From NCBI GenBank assembly GCA_965197825.1, contig CBDANW010000003.1, positions 868,001 to 932,000 on the forward strand: DNA of 64,000 nucleotides. Direction: 5' to 3'. Both the position numbers and the translations under genes were made by a program. The DNA is from CBDANW01 sp965197825 (GTDB taxonomy: Bacteria; Acidobacteriota; Vicinamibacteria; Marinacidobacterales; DATDRI01). The notes below the pieces were generated by a model. That model was not told the DNA's origin, did not search any database, and saw nothing but the letters and a program-made list of their open reading frames with translations. Of the stretch, positions 55,527 to 63,413 are shown piece after piece; within the stretch, counting starts at the first letter, position 1; each line of letters starts with the position of its first letter.

Positions 55527-56087
55527 ATGATGCGAATGGTTACCGGTCTCGCGGGATTGGTCTTGGTTGTGATGCTCTCGACCAGCGCCGCGCAAGAGAC
55601 GGAGGAGACACCGGACGTGCCGGACGTCAACGATACCGCTCCAGACTTCGAGCTTCAGGATTCGAAAGGCGAAACGTATCGCCTGTCGGAGTTGCGCGGA
55701 AAGAACGTCATCCTGGAGTTCATCCGCAGCGGCTCGTGGTGACCGTTTTGCAGGCGGCAGCTCGGTGAGCTGCAAGAGGCGCTACCGGCGCTTGCAGCAC
55801 AGGATGCGGTGCTACTCGTGATCTCGAAATACGATGCCGAGGAAACGGCTAGCTGGCTGGCGGAAAACGACTGGACGATGCCTTTCCTCGTCGACGGAAG
55901 GGAATTGATCGAGACCTACGGGATTTTGAACGAGGGCGCTTTGGACAACGAGGACCACGCAGGAATCCCACATCCCGCGACCGTGATCATCGACAAGTCC
56001 GGGGTCATCCAGTGGAAAGAGACCTGGGTGAACTACAGGGGAACGCACGTCACCGGAAACCATGCTGGCGTTGCTCGCGGATATTAA
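55527..56087 (+). CDS. Probable selenoprotein: thioredoxin-fold redoxin with in-frame TGA (Sec72)
   Basis: Read with TGA at 55740-55742 as selenocysteine, the gene gives 186 residues. A signal peptide (LAGLVLVVMLSTSAA) precedes DTAPDFELQDSKGETYRLSELRGKNVILEF, then SGSW-U72-PF-C75-RRQLGELQEALPAL, LLVISKYDAEETASWLAEN, FLVDGRELIETYGI and IPHPATVIIDKSGVIQWKE. AhpC/TSA redoxins have a Cys where the TGA lies (SxWCPFC). The stop at 56087 follows a likely extra G in GGGG near 56040; without it the tail would read RERTSPETMLALLADIND. It should reduce peroxides or disulfides in the periplasm. A plain nonsense mutation is the alternative. Confidence 0.72.
55757..55773 (+). promoter_or_regulatory. Candidate bacterial SECIS hairpin
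   Basis: GCAGCTC - GGT - GAGCTGC is a perfect 7-bp stem with a 3-nt loop, beginning 14 nt after the TGA; the loop is about 21-24 nt downstream. This matches the spacing of bacterial SECIS elements read by SelB. An alternative pairing (TTGCAG at 55748-55753 with CTGCAA) overlaps it. Confidence 0.55.
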
Positions 56088-56635
56088 TGATTAAGATGAC
56101 CAAGGCCTTCTTGACCCTCGGCATTCTGGTAGCAGCGGGCACGTCTCTGGTATCTGGACAGGCGATCCAGATCCCCGACTGGGATAATTCGGTTCGTTTC
56201 GAGCTCGTCGCCTCGCAAGATGCCGTGCACCCCGGAGACAATCTCGAGCTTGCGGTTGTCGCGGAGATCGTTCCGGGTTACCATCTTTACGGACCGGAGG
56301 AGCGAAAGCCCAGTCGTACTGAAGTTTCGCTCGAGGGAGAGCTGATTGGATCCGATCAACCGGTCTTCCCGCCGGTGGTGACTCGCAATCTACTTGGCCT
56401 TGGGGAGTACAATCTGTACGAAGGCAAGATCGCGATCCGGATCCCGGTTTCGGTTGAAGAGGGTGCGGGGTTGCGACAGGAAATCCCCATTGACGTTCGC
56501 GTGAACTATCAGGTTTGCACGGACTCCGCTTGCAGCGCGCCCACGAAGCAGACGCTGTCGTTGGTCCTTCGGATAGTGGAAGAGGGAACGGCGGTCGCGG
56601 CCACCCACGTCGATATTTTCAGCTCGAAGGACTAA
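56087..56635 (+). CDS. Secreted DsbD N-terminal-domain-like protein
   Basis: The protein has 182 residues, from ATG at 56087 or, three codons later, 56096. A signal peptide (TKAFLTLGILVAAGTSLVSGQA) is followed by an immunoglobulin-like DsbD-N (PF11412-type) domain: VHPGDNLELAVVAEIVPGYHLYGPEE and VRVNYQVCTDSACSAPTKQTLSL with the Cys pair. It lacks the membrane and thioredoxin parts of DsbD. The start overlaps the end of the redoxin gene, so the two are probably co-transcribed and may exchange electrons; that last point is inference. Confidence 0.78.
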   Translation: MIKMTKAFLTLGILVAAGTSLVSGQAIQIPDWDNSVRFELVASQDAVHPGDNLELAVVAEIVPGYHLYGPEERKPSRTEVSLEGELIGSDQPVFPPVVTRNLLGLGEYNLYEGKIAIRIPVSVEEGAGLRQEIPIDVRVNYQVCTDSACSAPTKQTLSLVLRIVEEGTAVAATHVDIFSSKD

Positions 56636-56655
56636 AAATCTTCAACAGGAATTAC

Positions 56656-56730
56656 TGGAGCGTAGCCAAGCGGTAAGGCACCTGGCTGTTAACCAGGCTA
56701 TCGTAGGTTCGAATCCTACCGCTCCAGCCA
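56656..56730 (+). tRNA. tRNA-Asn (anticodon GTT)
   Basis: Acceptor TGGAGCG pairs with CGCTCCA, discriminator G and an encoded CCA end at 56730. The anticodon arm is CTGG-CTGTTAA-CCAG, so the anticodon is GTT. The T arm has the standard GGTTCGAATCC. Lies 20 bp after the DsbD-N-like gene. Confidence 0.96.
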
Positions 56731-56780
56731 TTCTCGTTTCGCTGCGGCTGGCCCCGCGGATTCCGGAGTCAAGCCCATTC

Positions 56781-56970
56781 TTAGTGTCCCCTTCGGGGAT
56801 GGTGGAAACCCCTCGCCTTTAGGCGAAGAAAAGATTGTCGAAGTCCCCGAAGGGGACGAGACTCCCCCGACTGAAGTCGGGGGGTTGAGAATGAAGCGGG
56901 CGCATGAAGTCGACTTCCAGTCGACGCGCCCGCGCAATCCACCGGCTTAAGCCGGTGGTTGATTTAATTG
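56781..56970 (+). repeat. 190-bp hairpin-rich repeat, copy 1
   Basis: Near-identical (one difference seen) to the reverse complement of 63221-63410. It is a chain of small palindromes: GTCCCCTTCGGGGA, CCTCGCCTTTAGGCGA, GTCCCCGAAGGGGAC, CCCCCGACTGAAGTCGGGGG, GTCGACTTCCAGTCGAC and CCACCGGCTTAAGCCGGTGG. No protein is coded. Sits 50 bp after tRNA-Asn, beside an IS256-type element. Confidence 0.9.
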
Positions 56971-58360
56971 AAACTCTCCACGGCTCACGTTTAAGCGACC
57001 TTCTTCTTCGATACGGTTGATGTCTTCGCCTCGATCTTCAGTTCCCGCTTGAGAGCTTCGCGAAGCTTGGGAAGATGGCGGTAGCCCACCACCTTCCTCA
57101 AGCGCGGTTCGGTGTCTACGAGCGCCGTTGCCAACCAGCGCTGGCGTTGGCTCGAGTTCTTCCAGTGGTCGACCTTCGCGCAGCGTTCCTCGACGAGAGC
57201 ATTGACGGACTCAAGGCAGTTCGTCGTCTTGAACGAACGGCCCAGCACCGCGTGCACGCCGAGTCGATGCAACGTCAGCGTCTCCTCAAGGCCTTCCTCC
57301 AGGCTGCCAGCTGCGGATTGGTTCCGCTCTTCTAACTCACCGTGGAGTTGCTCGAGCGCAGTGAGGGCCTCTTCGTACTCCGGCCTGTTGTAGACCCACT
57401 GGAGCCGCTTGCGCCATGACGCCTGCTCGCCCTTGGACAGGTAGCTCACTACGTTTTCACGTTTGTGCCACTGGCAGCGTTGTATCAGGGCCCGCTTACG
57501 GAATGCTTTCTTGACTGCCGCTTGGAGACCCTTGCCGCCGTCGATGATCACCAGCAGACCCTGGGAGATATCGAGTCCCCGCTCGAGCAGGGAACGCAGG
57601 AACGGCGTCAACACCTGCCCGTTCTCCGTGTCCGTCTCCACGAAGCCCAAGAAGCGTTTTTCCCCGCAAAGCGTGATGCCCAGAGCCACGACCAGCGTTG
57701 CCTCGGCGAATGTCTTCCCATCCAGAAACAGCGCCACCACATCCTCGCCGGTCAGATCCCGTTCCTGCATCTCCCGCAGCTTCGCAGCGCTCGCTTGCAC
57801 GAACCCTCGGGACACCGTTGAGCTCGACAGCCCGATGGCGCCCGGAATCGCTTCCGCTGCCGCCTCGTAGTTGCGACAAGAGATTCCGTAGAGAACTCGT
57901 TTCAGCAGAAGATCATTCACCTCACCGCCGTGGCTCACCGCCTCGTAGCAGCGAAGCGGAATCTCTCCTCCCTCGATGCTCCGAACCCGTGGCACACGGA
58001 TCGGTACCCGCTGGCCGCCAAACCCTACCGTGCCCGGGTTGCTTCCGGGACGGCGACCGCGCTCCAGCTCGTCCTTGCGAGACTATCGCTCTCCCGCCAA
58101 CGCCTTCACTCCGTCGTCGAGCAACTCGTGAACGTGCATTAGACCAAGGGGGACCAACGAACGGATCATCTCTACCTTGGCGTCCAGCGCGAGTTCCCCG
58201 TAATCCTCGTGCCTCACCATCTCGACCTCACCCAAACGACGCGACTTCTTGCGTTTCTTGACCGAACGTAGCAGACTTCCCATCTCGGCTTCCTTTCTTC
58301 GCGGCTTGATTTTGTTTTGTCCAACGCCATCAAACCACGGAGTTTGGAGCCGTTTCAATT
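56966..58360 (-). mobile_element. IS256-type (mutator) element, probable limits
   Basis: AATTGAAACTCTCCACGG at 56966 and, on the other strand, AATTGAAACGGCTCCA from 58360 look like imperfect terminal repeats bounding a transposase gene (about 1395 bp). The left border overlaps the last bases of the hairpin repeat copy 1, so it is not certain. No target duplication seen. Confidence 0.5.
56991..58283 (-). pseudogene. IS256-family transposase with one amber codon
   Basis: From ATG at 58283 the same frame runs for 430 codons but has a TAG at 58085-58083 (ALAGER-stop-SRKDELERG). The rest is clear: PRVRSIEGGEIPLRCYEAV, the DDE residues in VALFLDGKTFAEA, LLVIIDGGKGLQAAVKKAF and TNCLESVNALVEERC, and RCQWHKRENVVSYLSK. 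One codon change would restore it. Its insertion removed the start of the histidine kinase upstream of it. Confidence 0.85.
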
Positions 58361-59223
58361 CCCAATTAAGATTGGCACACTTTCTCCCCACGATGGCCGC
58401 TCTCGTGCTCCTGCGTCACTTCGTGCAGCAGAAGGACGCCGCCATGACGGCCCTGCAGGAAGCGCAGTCGCAGCTGGTGCACTCGGGGAAGATGGCGTCG
58501 ATCGGCACGCTGGCGGCGGGTGTGGCCCACGAGCTCAACACGCCGATCGCGTCGATGACCAGCTCCCACGACACCCTCGCGCGAGCCGTCGAACGCCTGT
58601 CGAAGATGCTCGAAGAGGTTGGCGCCACGGCGCCAGTCAAGGGGCTCGATGCCATACTGAACGCGATCGTGGGTAGCAGCGCCGTGATCGGTGAAGCGGC
58701 CAGTCGGGTCGACGAGATCTCGCGTCGGCTGCGCGCCTTCACGCACCTGGACGAGGCGGAGCTCAAGCACTTCGACATCAACGAGGGGATCCGCGACACG
58801 ATCGCGCTCATGGGCAGCGAGCTGGGGGAGACGCAGGTCGAGATCGATCTCGCCAAGCTGCCGAAGATCGCCGTCTACCCGGGCGCCCTCAACCAGGTTT
58901 TCCTGAACTTGCTGCGCAACGCGCGTCAGGCGGTTGACGCAGGGGGCACGATCTGGGTCCGAAGCTACACGCAGGACGACACGTTCGTCATCGAGGTGCG
59001 CGATGTCGGCCGGGGCATCGCGGCGGACGCGCTGGCCTCGATCTTCGAGCCGAAATTCACCACCAAGAACAACCGGGTGGCCGCCAGCATGGGACTATCG
59101 ATCTGCGAGCGTATCATGCAGCAACACCAGGGCACGATCCGCGTGGACAGCGAAGAGGGAAAAGGCACGACCTTCACGCTCGGGTTGCCGATGGACCTGG
59201 AGCGCCGGGTGCGGGGGGCGTGA
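58361..59223 (+). pseudogene. Sensor histidine kinase, N-terminal sensor lost
   Basis: The remaining 277 residues begin near LLRHFVQQKDAAMTALQEAQSQLVHSGKMASIGTLAAGVAHELNTPIASM, where the H-box His is plain. The N-box (NQVFLNLLRNARQAVDAGG), G1 (VRDVGRGIAAD) and G2 (SMGLSICERIMQQHQG) of the ATPase domain follow. The start and sensor part lie beyond the IS256-type border at 58360 and are absent; the annotated frame can start in IS sequence. No response regulator is adjacent. Confidence 0.8.
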
Positions 59224-59260
59224 ACCCATGCGGTGCGGTCACTCCCGACAACACCACAGG

Positions 59261-59635
59261 CTAATGGCGGGCGGATTTCTTCCCTGCAAAAGATTTCTCC
59301 ATATTTTTTATGAGCTGCAGAAAGCTATTCCGAAGGCCAGCGTTACGGCCGCAACGCCTCCAGGCAGTAAGCAACTGGATCTCGCGTGGGTCGCCGGGAC
59401 GAATCTTCTTCCTCTCTCGCTCGTCTGGAAGGAAGTACGCAATCGGCGTATCCAGGGCATCAGATATTTTCTGCAACCAGTCTAACGAGATGTGCCGGCG
59501 TCCTTTCTCGAAGTTCGTAAGTGCGCCGGCCGAAACGCCAACCATCCTGGCCAACATCTGCTGACGGAGCCTGTTGCTCATGCGCAAATCACGAATCCTC
59601 TGGCCTATCTTTAGGTTGGCTCGCGTGCCATCCAT
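59261..59635 (-). CDS. XRE-family transcriptional regulator
   Basis: The protein has 124 residues from the ATG at 59635 (MDGTRANLKIGQRIRDLRMSNRLRQQMLARMVGVSAGALTNFEKGRRHISLDWLQKISDALDTPIAYFL). The HTH is near residues 20-50. A basic C-terminus (about 75-124) has no recognised domain. It stands between the kinase remnant and an IS256 element, so its target is unknown. Confidence 0.8.
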   Translation of the reverse strand: MDGTRANLKIGQRIRDLRMSNRLRQQMLARMVGVSAGALTNFEKGRRHISLDWLQKISDALDTPIAYFLPDERERKKIRPGDPREIQLLTAWRRCGRNAGLRNSFLQLIKNMEKSFAGKKSARH

Positions 59636-59683
59636 TGCTATCCCTCCTGCGTTGCGTCGTCGTCCATCCGCATCGACGGTCAA

Positions 59684-61072
59684 GTCTTAATTTTCCTGTC
59701 AAATCTCCGTACGGTTCCCCGCGCTCGGTTAAGCTGCTGATTCCTCCGACGTGCCTTGCGGGAGAAGCTCGTTGCGAAGCTCCTCGACTTTCCTAGCGGC
59801 GAAGACATCCATCCTCACGCCGCGCCATTTGTTTGCGACGGCCAAGAGCACAGCGAACGAGAGTTTCATCGCGGCCTCCTCGGTGAAGAAGTGAGGAATG
59901 ACCTTTGTGCGACGTTTGTGCTCTCCGAACGTGCGCTCAAGTAGATTCGACGTGCGAAGCCTTTTGTGATGCGCCGCAGGAAGGCGTAGCGCCTGAAGAC
60001 ACGCTTCGAGGGTCTCTTCCATGCACTTCATCGCGCTCGGGAATCGTTGACGGTACCGAGCGATCACCTCCCGACCCTTCTTCAGCCCTTGCTCGTAGCT
60101 GTTCGCATGGAACGACTCAAGGATGGCCGCCTTGAGTTCGTCGCGCACTTCCTTCGGAGCCTTGCCCAGGATGTTCTCGAGGCGGTGCTTCTGGCAACGT
60201 TGCTTGAGGCTTCGAGGGAAGACCTCTGCGATCGCTTTGAGCACTCCAGGATTCCCGTCCGTCACGATGAGCAACGGCTCCCTCATTCCTCGGGCCACTA
60301 TCTCCTGCAAGAACCCCTTCCAGTTCTCGTAGGATTCTCGGTTGCCGACACCGATATGAAGAAGAACTCGCGTCCCATCAGCGCGATAGCCGGTCGCAAC
60401 GAGGATGGGCTCTTTTCTCTCCGCTCCTTGGTGGTAGCGCAGGTACGTGCCGTCGAGCTCGAGATACAACAGCTTCTCGTTCGAGAGATCCCGTTTTCGA
60501 AACGCCTCGAAATCCTCCGACAGACACCGTGTGACCCGGCTCACCACCGACTTCGAGACACCCGTGCCGCTCAGCACGTCCGCGAACGTCGCCTCAATGT
60601 CACGCGTCGACATCCCGTGGACGTACATCCGCGCGATCAGTTCATCGAGTTTCTCGGTCCGGCTCACGTAGGCGTCGAGAATCTTTGACTGAAACACCTT
60701 CTCTGTTTCTCGTACCTGCGGCACTTGCACCGTTACCGCTCCCTCGCCCGTGAGGACCCGATGCGACTCATACCCGTTGCGTCGTCCCTTCTCCTTCGTC
60801 GTTGCCGGAGCGTTCTCATAGTAGTTTCGACCCAACGCCTCCGTCACCTCGCGCTCCAACGCATATTGAAGCATCATCTGAGCTCCCGACCGGACGATCT
60901 CCGAGAGATTCATCTCCCCAAATACCAGTTGTTCCTCGAACTGCTTGAGCAATCGCTGACTCGGTAGTACCTTTCCCATGATGTATGGTTCTCCTTTTCT
61001 GTCCCCATGACGGGGACGGGTTTTGAGCTTGGGGAACCATACATCGTTTTTCTTTGACAGGAATCTTAAGAC
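59684..61072 (-). mobile_element. IS256-family insertion sequence (1389 bp)
   Basis: GTCTTAATTTTCCTGTCAAA at the left end and, on the other strand, GTCTTAAGATTCCTGTCAAA at the right end are terminal repeats with two mismatches, both continuing into GTA(C/T)GGTTCCCC. One intact transposase gene. The flanks (ACGGTCAA and ATCACCGC) show no obvious target duplication. Confidence 0.88.
59729..60979 (-). CDS. IS256 family transposase
   Basis: The protein has 416 residues and looks complete. Motifs are ALEREVTEALGRNYYENAPATTKEKGRRNGYESHRV, YVHGMSTRDIEATFADVLSGTGVSKSVVSRVTRCLSEDFEAFRKRDLSNEKLLYLELDGTYLRYH (first Asp), EPLLIVTDGNPGVLKAIAEVFP (second Asp), RCQKHRLENILGK and RTSNLLERTFGEHKRRTKVIPHF (the catalytic Glu). 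It is a different lineage from the IS256-type gene at 56991. Confidence 0.94.
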   Translation of the reverse strand: MGKVLPSQRLLKQFEEQLVFGEMNLSEIVRSGAQMMLQYALEREVTEALGRNYYENAPATTKEKGRRNGYESHRVLTGEGAVTVQVPQVRETEKVFQSKILDAYVSRTEKLDELIARMYVHGMSTRDIEATFADVLSGTGVSKSVVSRVTRCLSEDFEAFRKRDLSNEKLLYLELDGTYLRYHQGAERKEPILVATGYRADGTRVLLHIGVGNRESYENWKGFLQEIVARGMREPLLIVTDGNPGVLKAIAEVFPRSLKQRCQKHRLENILGKAPKEVRDELKAAILESFHANSYEQGLKKGREVIARYRQRFPSAMKCMEETLEACLQALRLPAAHHKRLRTSNLLERTFGEHKRRTKVIPHFFTEEAAMKLSFAVLLAVANKWRGVRMDVFAARKVEELRNELLPQGTSEESAA

Positions 61073-61467
61073 ATCACCGCATCGACCCAGAAATTTGAGC
61101 CTAGCCGCTGTTGTGTTTGACGTGACGATAGTCCCGTCGGGGGTGAAACGTCAAAATTCAGTCCTAATTCTATATGAGAATTAGAGGAACCCAAAAGAGT
61201 ATCGACGGCGTCCGGCAACGACGGCCTATCCGCACCCCGGCTCCGGGCTAAACAACCTCCCGCTGCAGCCATTTCTCCCCGTCAAGGCGTTACGGAATGT
61301 AACGAATCTCGCCCGGACGAGGTGATTGTCTGAGATTGTCTGCGTTGAACTTTGTCTCGGCCGAGTTGAGATGCGGTCACCGGGGAGGCGTGATCGCATC
61401 TGAACGCTAGGAAGTCCCTTGACTTTTCAACCCGTTAGGGACTATTTTCATGCTCAAAGGGCCGGCT
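61073..61467. other. 395-bp gap with a possible kinase promoter
   Basis: No gene. TTGACT at 61419-61424 and TATTTT at 61443-61448, 18 bp apart, may drive the kinase fragment that follows. A short inverted repeat (CTAATTCTATATGAGAATTAG near 61162-61182) is present; function unknown. Confidence 0.4.
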
Positions 61468-61740
61468 ATGCCACTGACTCCCAACACCAAGCTGGGTGCC
61501 TACGAAATCCTCGCGGTCATCGGTGCGGGTGGAATGGGAGAAGTGTACCGGGCTAGGGATAACAAGCTCGGGCGCGAAGTGGCCATTAAAGTTCTTCCCG
61601 AAGAGTTCACGCACCATCCTCAAAAACTGGCCCGCTTTGAGCGCGAAGCACGACTACTCGCCGCGCTAAACCATCCCGGAATCGCCACGCTCTATGAAGT
61701 AGAGGAATCCGAAGGCAAGCCCTTCTTGGTACCGTGGTAG
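61468..61740 (+). pseudogene. N-terminal fragment of a Ser/Thr kinase
   Basis: From ATG at 61468 (an alternative start is 61450) the frame gives TKLGAYEILAVIGAGGMGEVYRARDNKLGREVAIKVLPEEFTHHPQKLARFEREARLLAALNHPGIATL, identical in style to the kinase at 31818. It stops after about 88 residues at KPFLV, where IS30 sequence begins; the catalytic HRD and DFG parts are missing. Confidence 0.85.
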
Positions 61741-62156
61741 GAAAAGGCGCGCCGGACTGCGTAACCATGCTCGTGGAACGAAAGACGGGCTATGCGCTGA
61801 TCGGCAAGCTATCCGACCGCACCATGTTCAGCACTAGTCAGCGAACGAAGATGTTGCTCCGGCGGGTGCCGGAGCAGGTCAAGACGATCACCGCGGACAA
61901 TGGTACGGAGTTCCACGACTACGAATCCGTCGAGGAAGCGACCGGCGTCAAGTTCTACTTCGCAACTCCCTATCACTCATGGGAGAGAGGCAGCAACGAG
62001 AACTTCAATGGCCTGCTACGACAATACCTGCCGAAGCGCACCAGCCAAGCAGCGCTCACGCAACGCGACTGCGATCGTATCGCAAACAAGCTCAACTCAC
62101 GGCCCCGCAAGAGACTCGGCTACCGCACACCGGAGGAACGTTTCCATGGGCTCTAA
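61734..62156 (+). pseudogene. IS30-family transposase, C-terminal fragment
   Basis: About 140 residues with the last part of the DDE integrase core: GKGAPDCVTMLVERKTGYALIGKLSDRT, VKTITADNGTEFHDYE (second Asp), YHSWERGSNENFNGLLRQYLPKRT (Glu) and NSRPRKRLGYRTPEE. The N-terminal HTH and first Asp are missing. It lies between the kinase N-terminal and C-terminal pieces. Confidence 0.88.
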
Positions 62157-62159
62157 CGA

Positions 62160-63227
62160 ATGGTGCGCTCAAACTTGAAGTCACACATGCCATTTGATGC
62201 CGACCGAATCGAGCCGACCGGAGAGCCCAATCCCGTGATCGAAGGCGTCGCCGGTCGCCAAAACGGTAATGCCAGCGACTACGCTTTTTCGGAAAACGGA
62301 TCGCTCGTTTATGTCCCCGGTGGTGCTGGTCAGGCCATCAGGGGGTTGGTGTGGGTGGATCGGGGAGGCCGTGAAGAACCGGTGGCGGCGGAGCCGCAGG
62401 CCTACTACGAATTCACCCTGTCTCCCGATGGCACCCAACTAGCGGTCCGCGTAGCCGCCGACAACTCCGATGTGTGGATCTATGACCTCGTGCGCGACAC
62501 CCGGACGCGTCTGACGTTCAATCCCGCCACGGAGATCTTCCCGCTCTGGAGCCAGGATGGCAAGAGGGTGGCATTCGGGGGTGATGTCCCAATGTCCTGG
62601 AAGGCTGCCGACGGGACTGGCGAGGTCGAGCCCCTCATGGAGAATCCGACCGGCCAATTCCCAAATGCTTTTTCGCCTGACGGAACAGTGTTGGTATTCG
62701 AGGATCGGAATTCGGGCAGTGATCTAGGCATGGTCTCGTTGGAAGGTGAGCGCGCCTCGACCCTCTTGCTGGACACCGAGTTTGCTGAACGCAATGCAGC
62801 GCTCTCGCCTGATGGGCGTTGGATGGCCTACGAGTCGAACGAGTCAGGCCAGTTCGAGATCTACGTACGACCGTTTCCGGATGTGAACGCCGGGCGTTGG
62901 CAGGTCTCGAATGACGGCGGTAATTGGCCACTCTGGGCCCCGGACGGGCGGGAGCTGTTCTACGTGGGTCCCCAGGACATGGTGGTAGTGTCTATCGAGA
63001 CCGAGCCAACGATTACACTCGGCAGGCGTGAGCTGCTGTTTGACACGACGTCATACCTCAGGCCCGCCTCCGCTGTTACGTGGCGTCGCGTCGCCATTGC
63101 TTCTGACGGCCAGCGCTTCCTCATGCTCAAGGAAGGCGGGGGATCGGAAGACACCGCCGCGCCGCAAAACATTATCTTCGTCCTCAACTGGTTCGAGGAG
63201 TTGAAAAGCCTCGTGCCCACCAATTAA
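62160..63227 (+). pseudogene. C-terminal TolB-like propeller half of a kinase
   Basis: 355 codons, with homology from about codon 10 (MPFDADRIEPTGEPNPVIEGV). Propeller blades YEFTLSPDGTQLAVRV, PLWSQDGKRVAFGG, AALSPDGRWMAYESNESGQFEIYVRPFPDV and LNWFEELKSLVPTN match the protein ending at 31814. Without the kinase and membrane parts, which lie cut off at 61734, it cannot act as a receptor kinase. The stop codon overlaps the hairpin repeat copy 2. Confidence 0.85.
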
Positions 63228-63410
63228 ATCAACCACCGGCTTAAGCCGGTGGATTACGCGGGCGCGTCGACTGGAAGTCGACTTCATGCGCCCGCTTCAT
63301 TCTCAACCCCCCGACTTCAGTCGGGGGAGTCTCGTCCCCTTCGGGGACTTCGACAATCTTTTCTTCGCCTAAAGGCGAGGGGTTTCCACCATCCCCGAAG
63401 GGGACACTAA
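63221..63410 (-). repeat. 190-bp hairpin-rich repeat, copy 2 (inverted)
   Basis: Reverse-complement copy of 56781-56970 with one difference seen (A/G at about the CGCGGG-AATCC junction). It overlaps the TAA of the preceding kinase piece and ends 3 bp before the next kinase start, leaving no room for a normal ribosome binding site. Confidence 0.9.
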
Positions 63411-63413
63411 CTG

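Noticed and set aside
1947..58085. In-frame TAG codons in three broken genes (1949-1947, 55104 region, 58085-58083) as a sign of amber recoding
   Set aside because: TAG is used as the normal stop of several intact genes here (parA, the M50 protease, rapZ), and two of the three genes have frameshifts too. Decay or read error explains them better.
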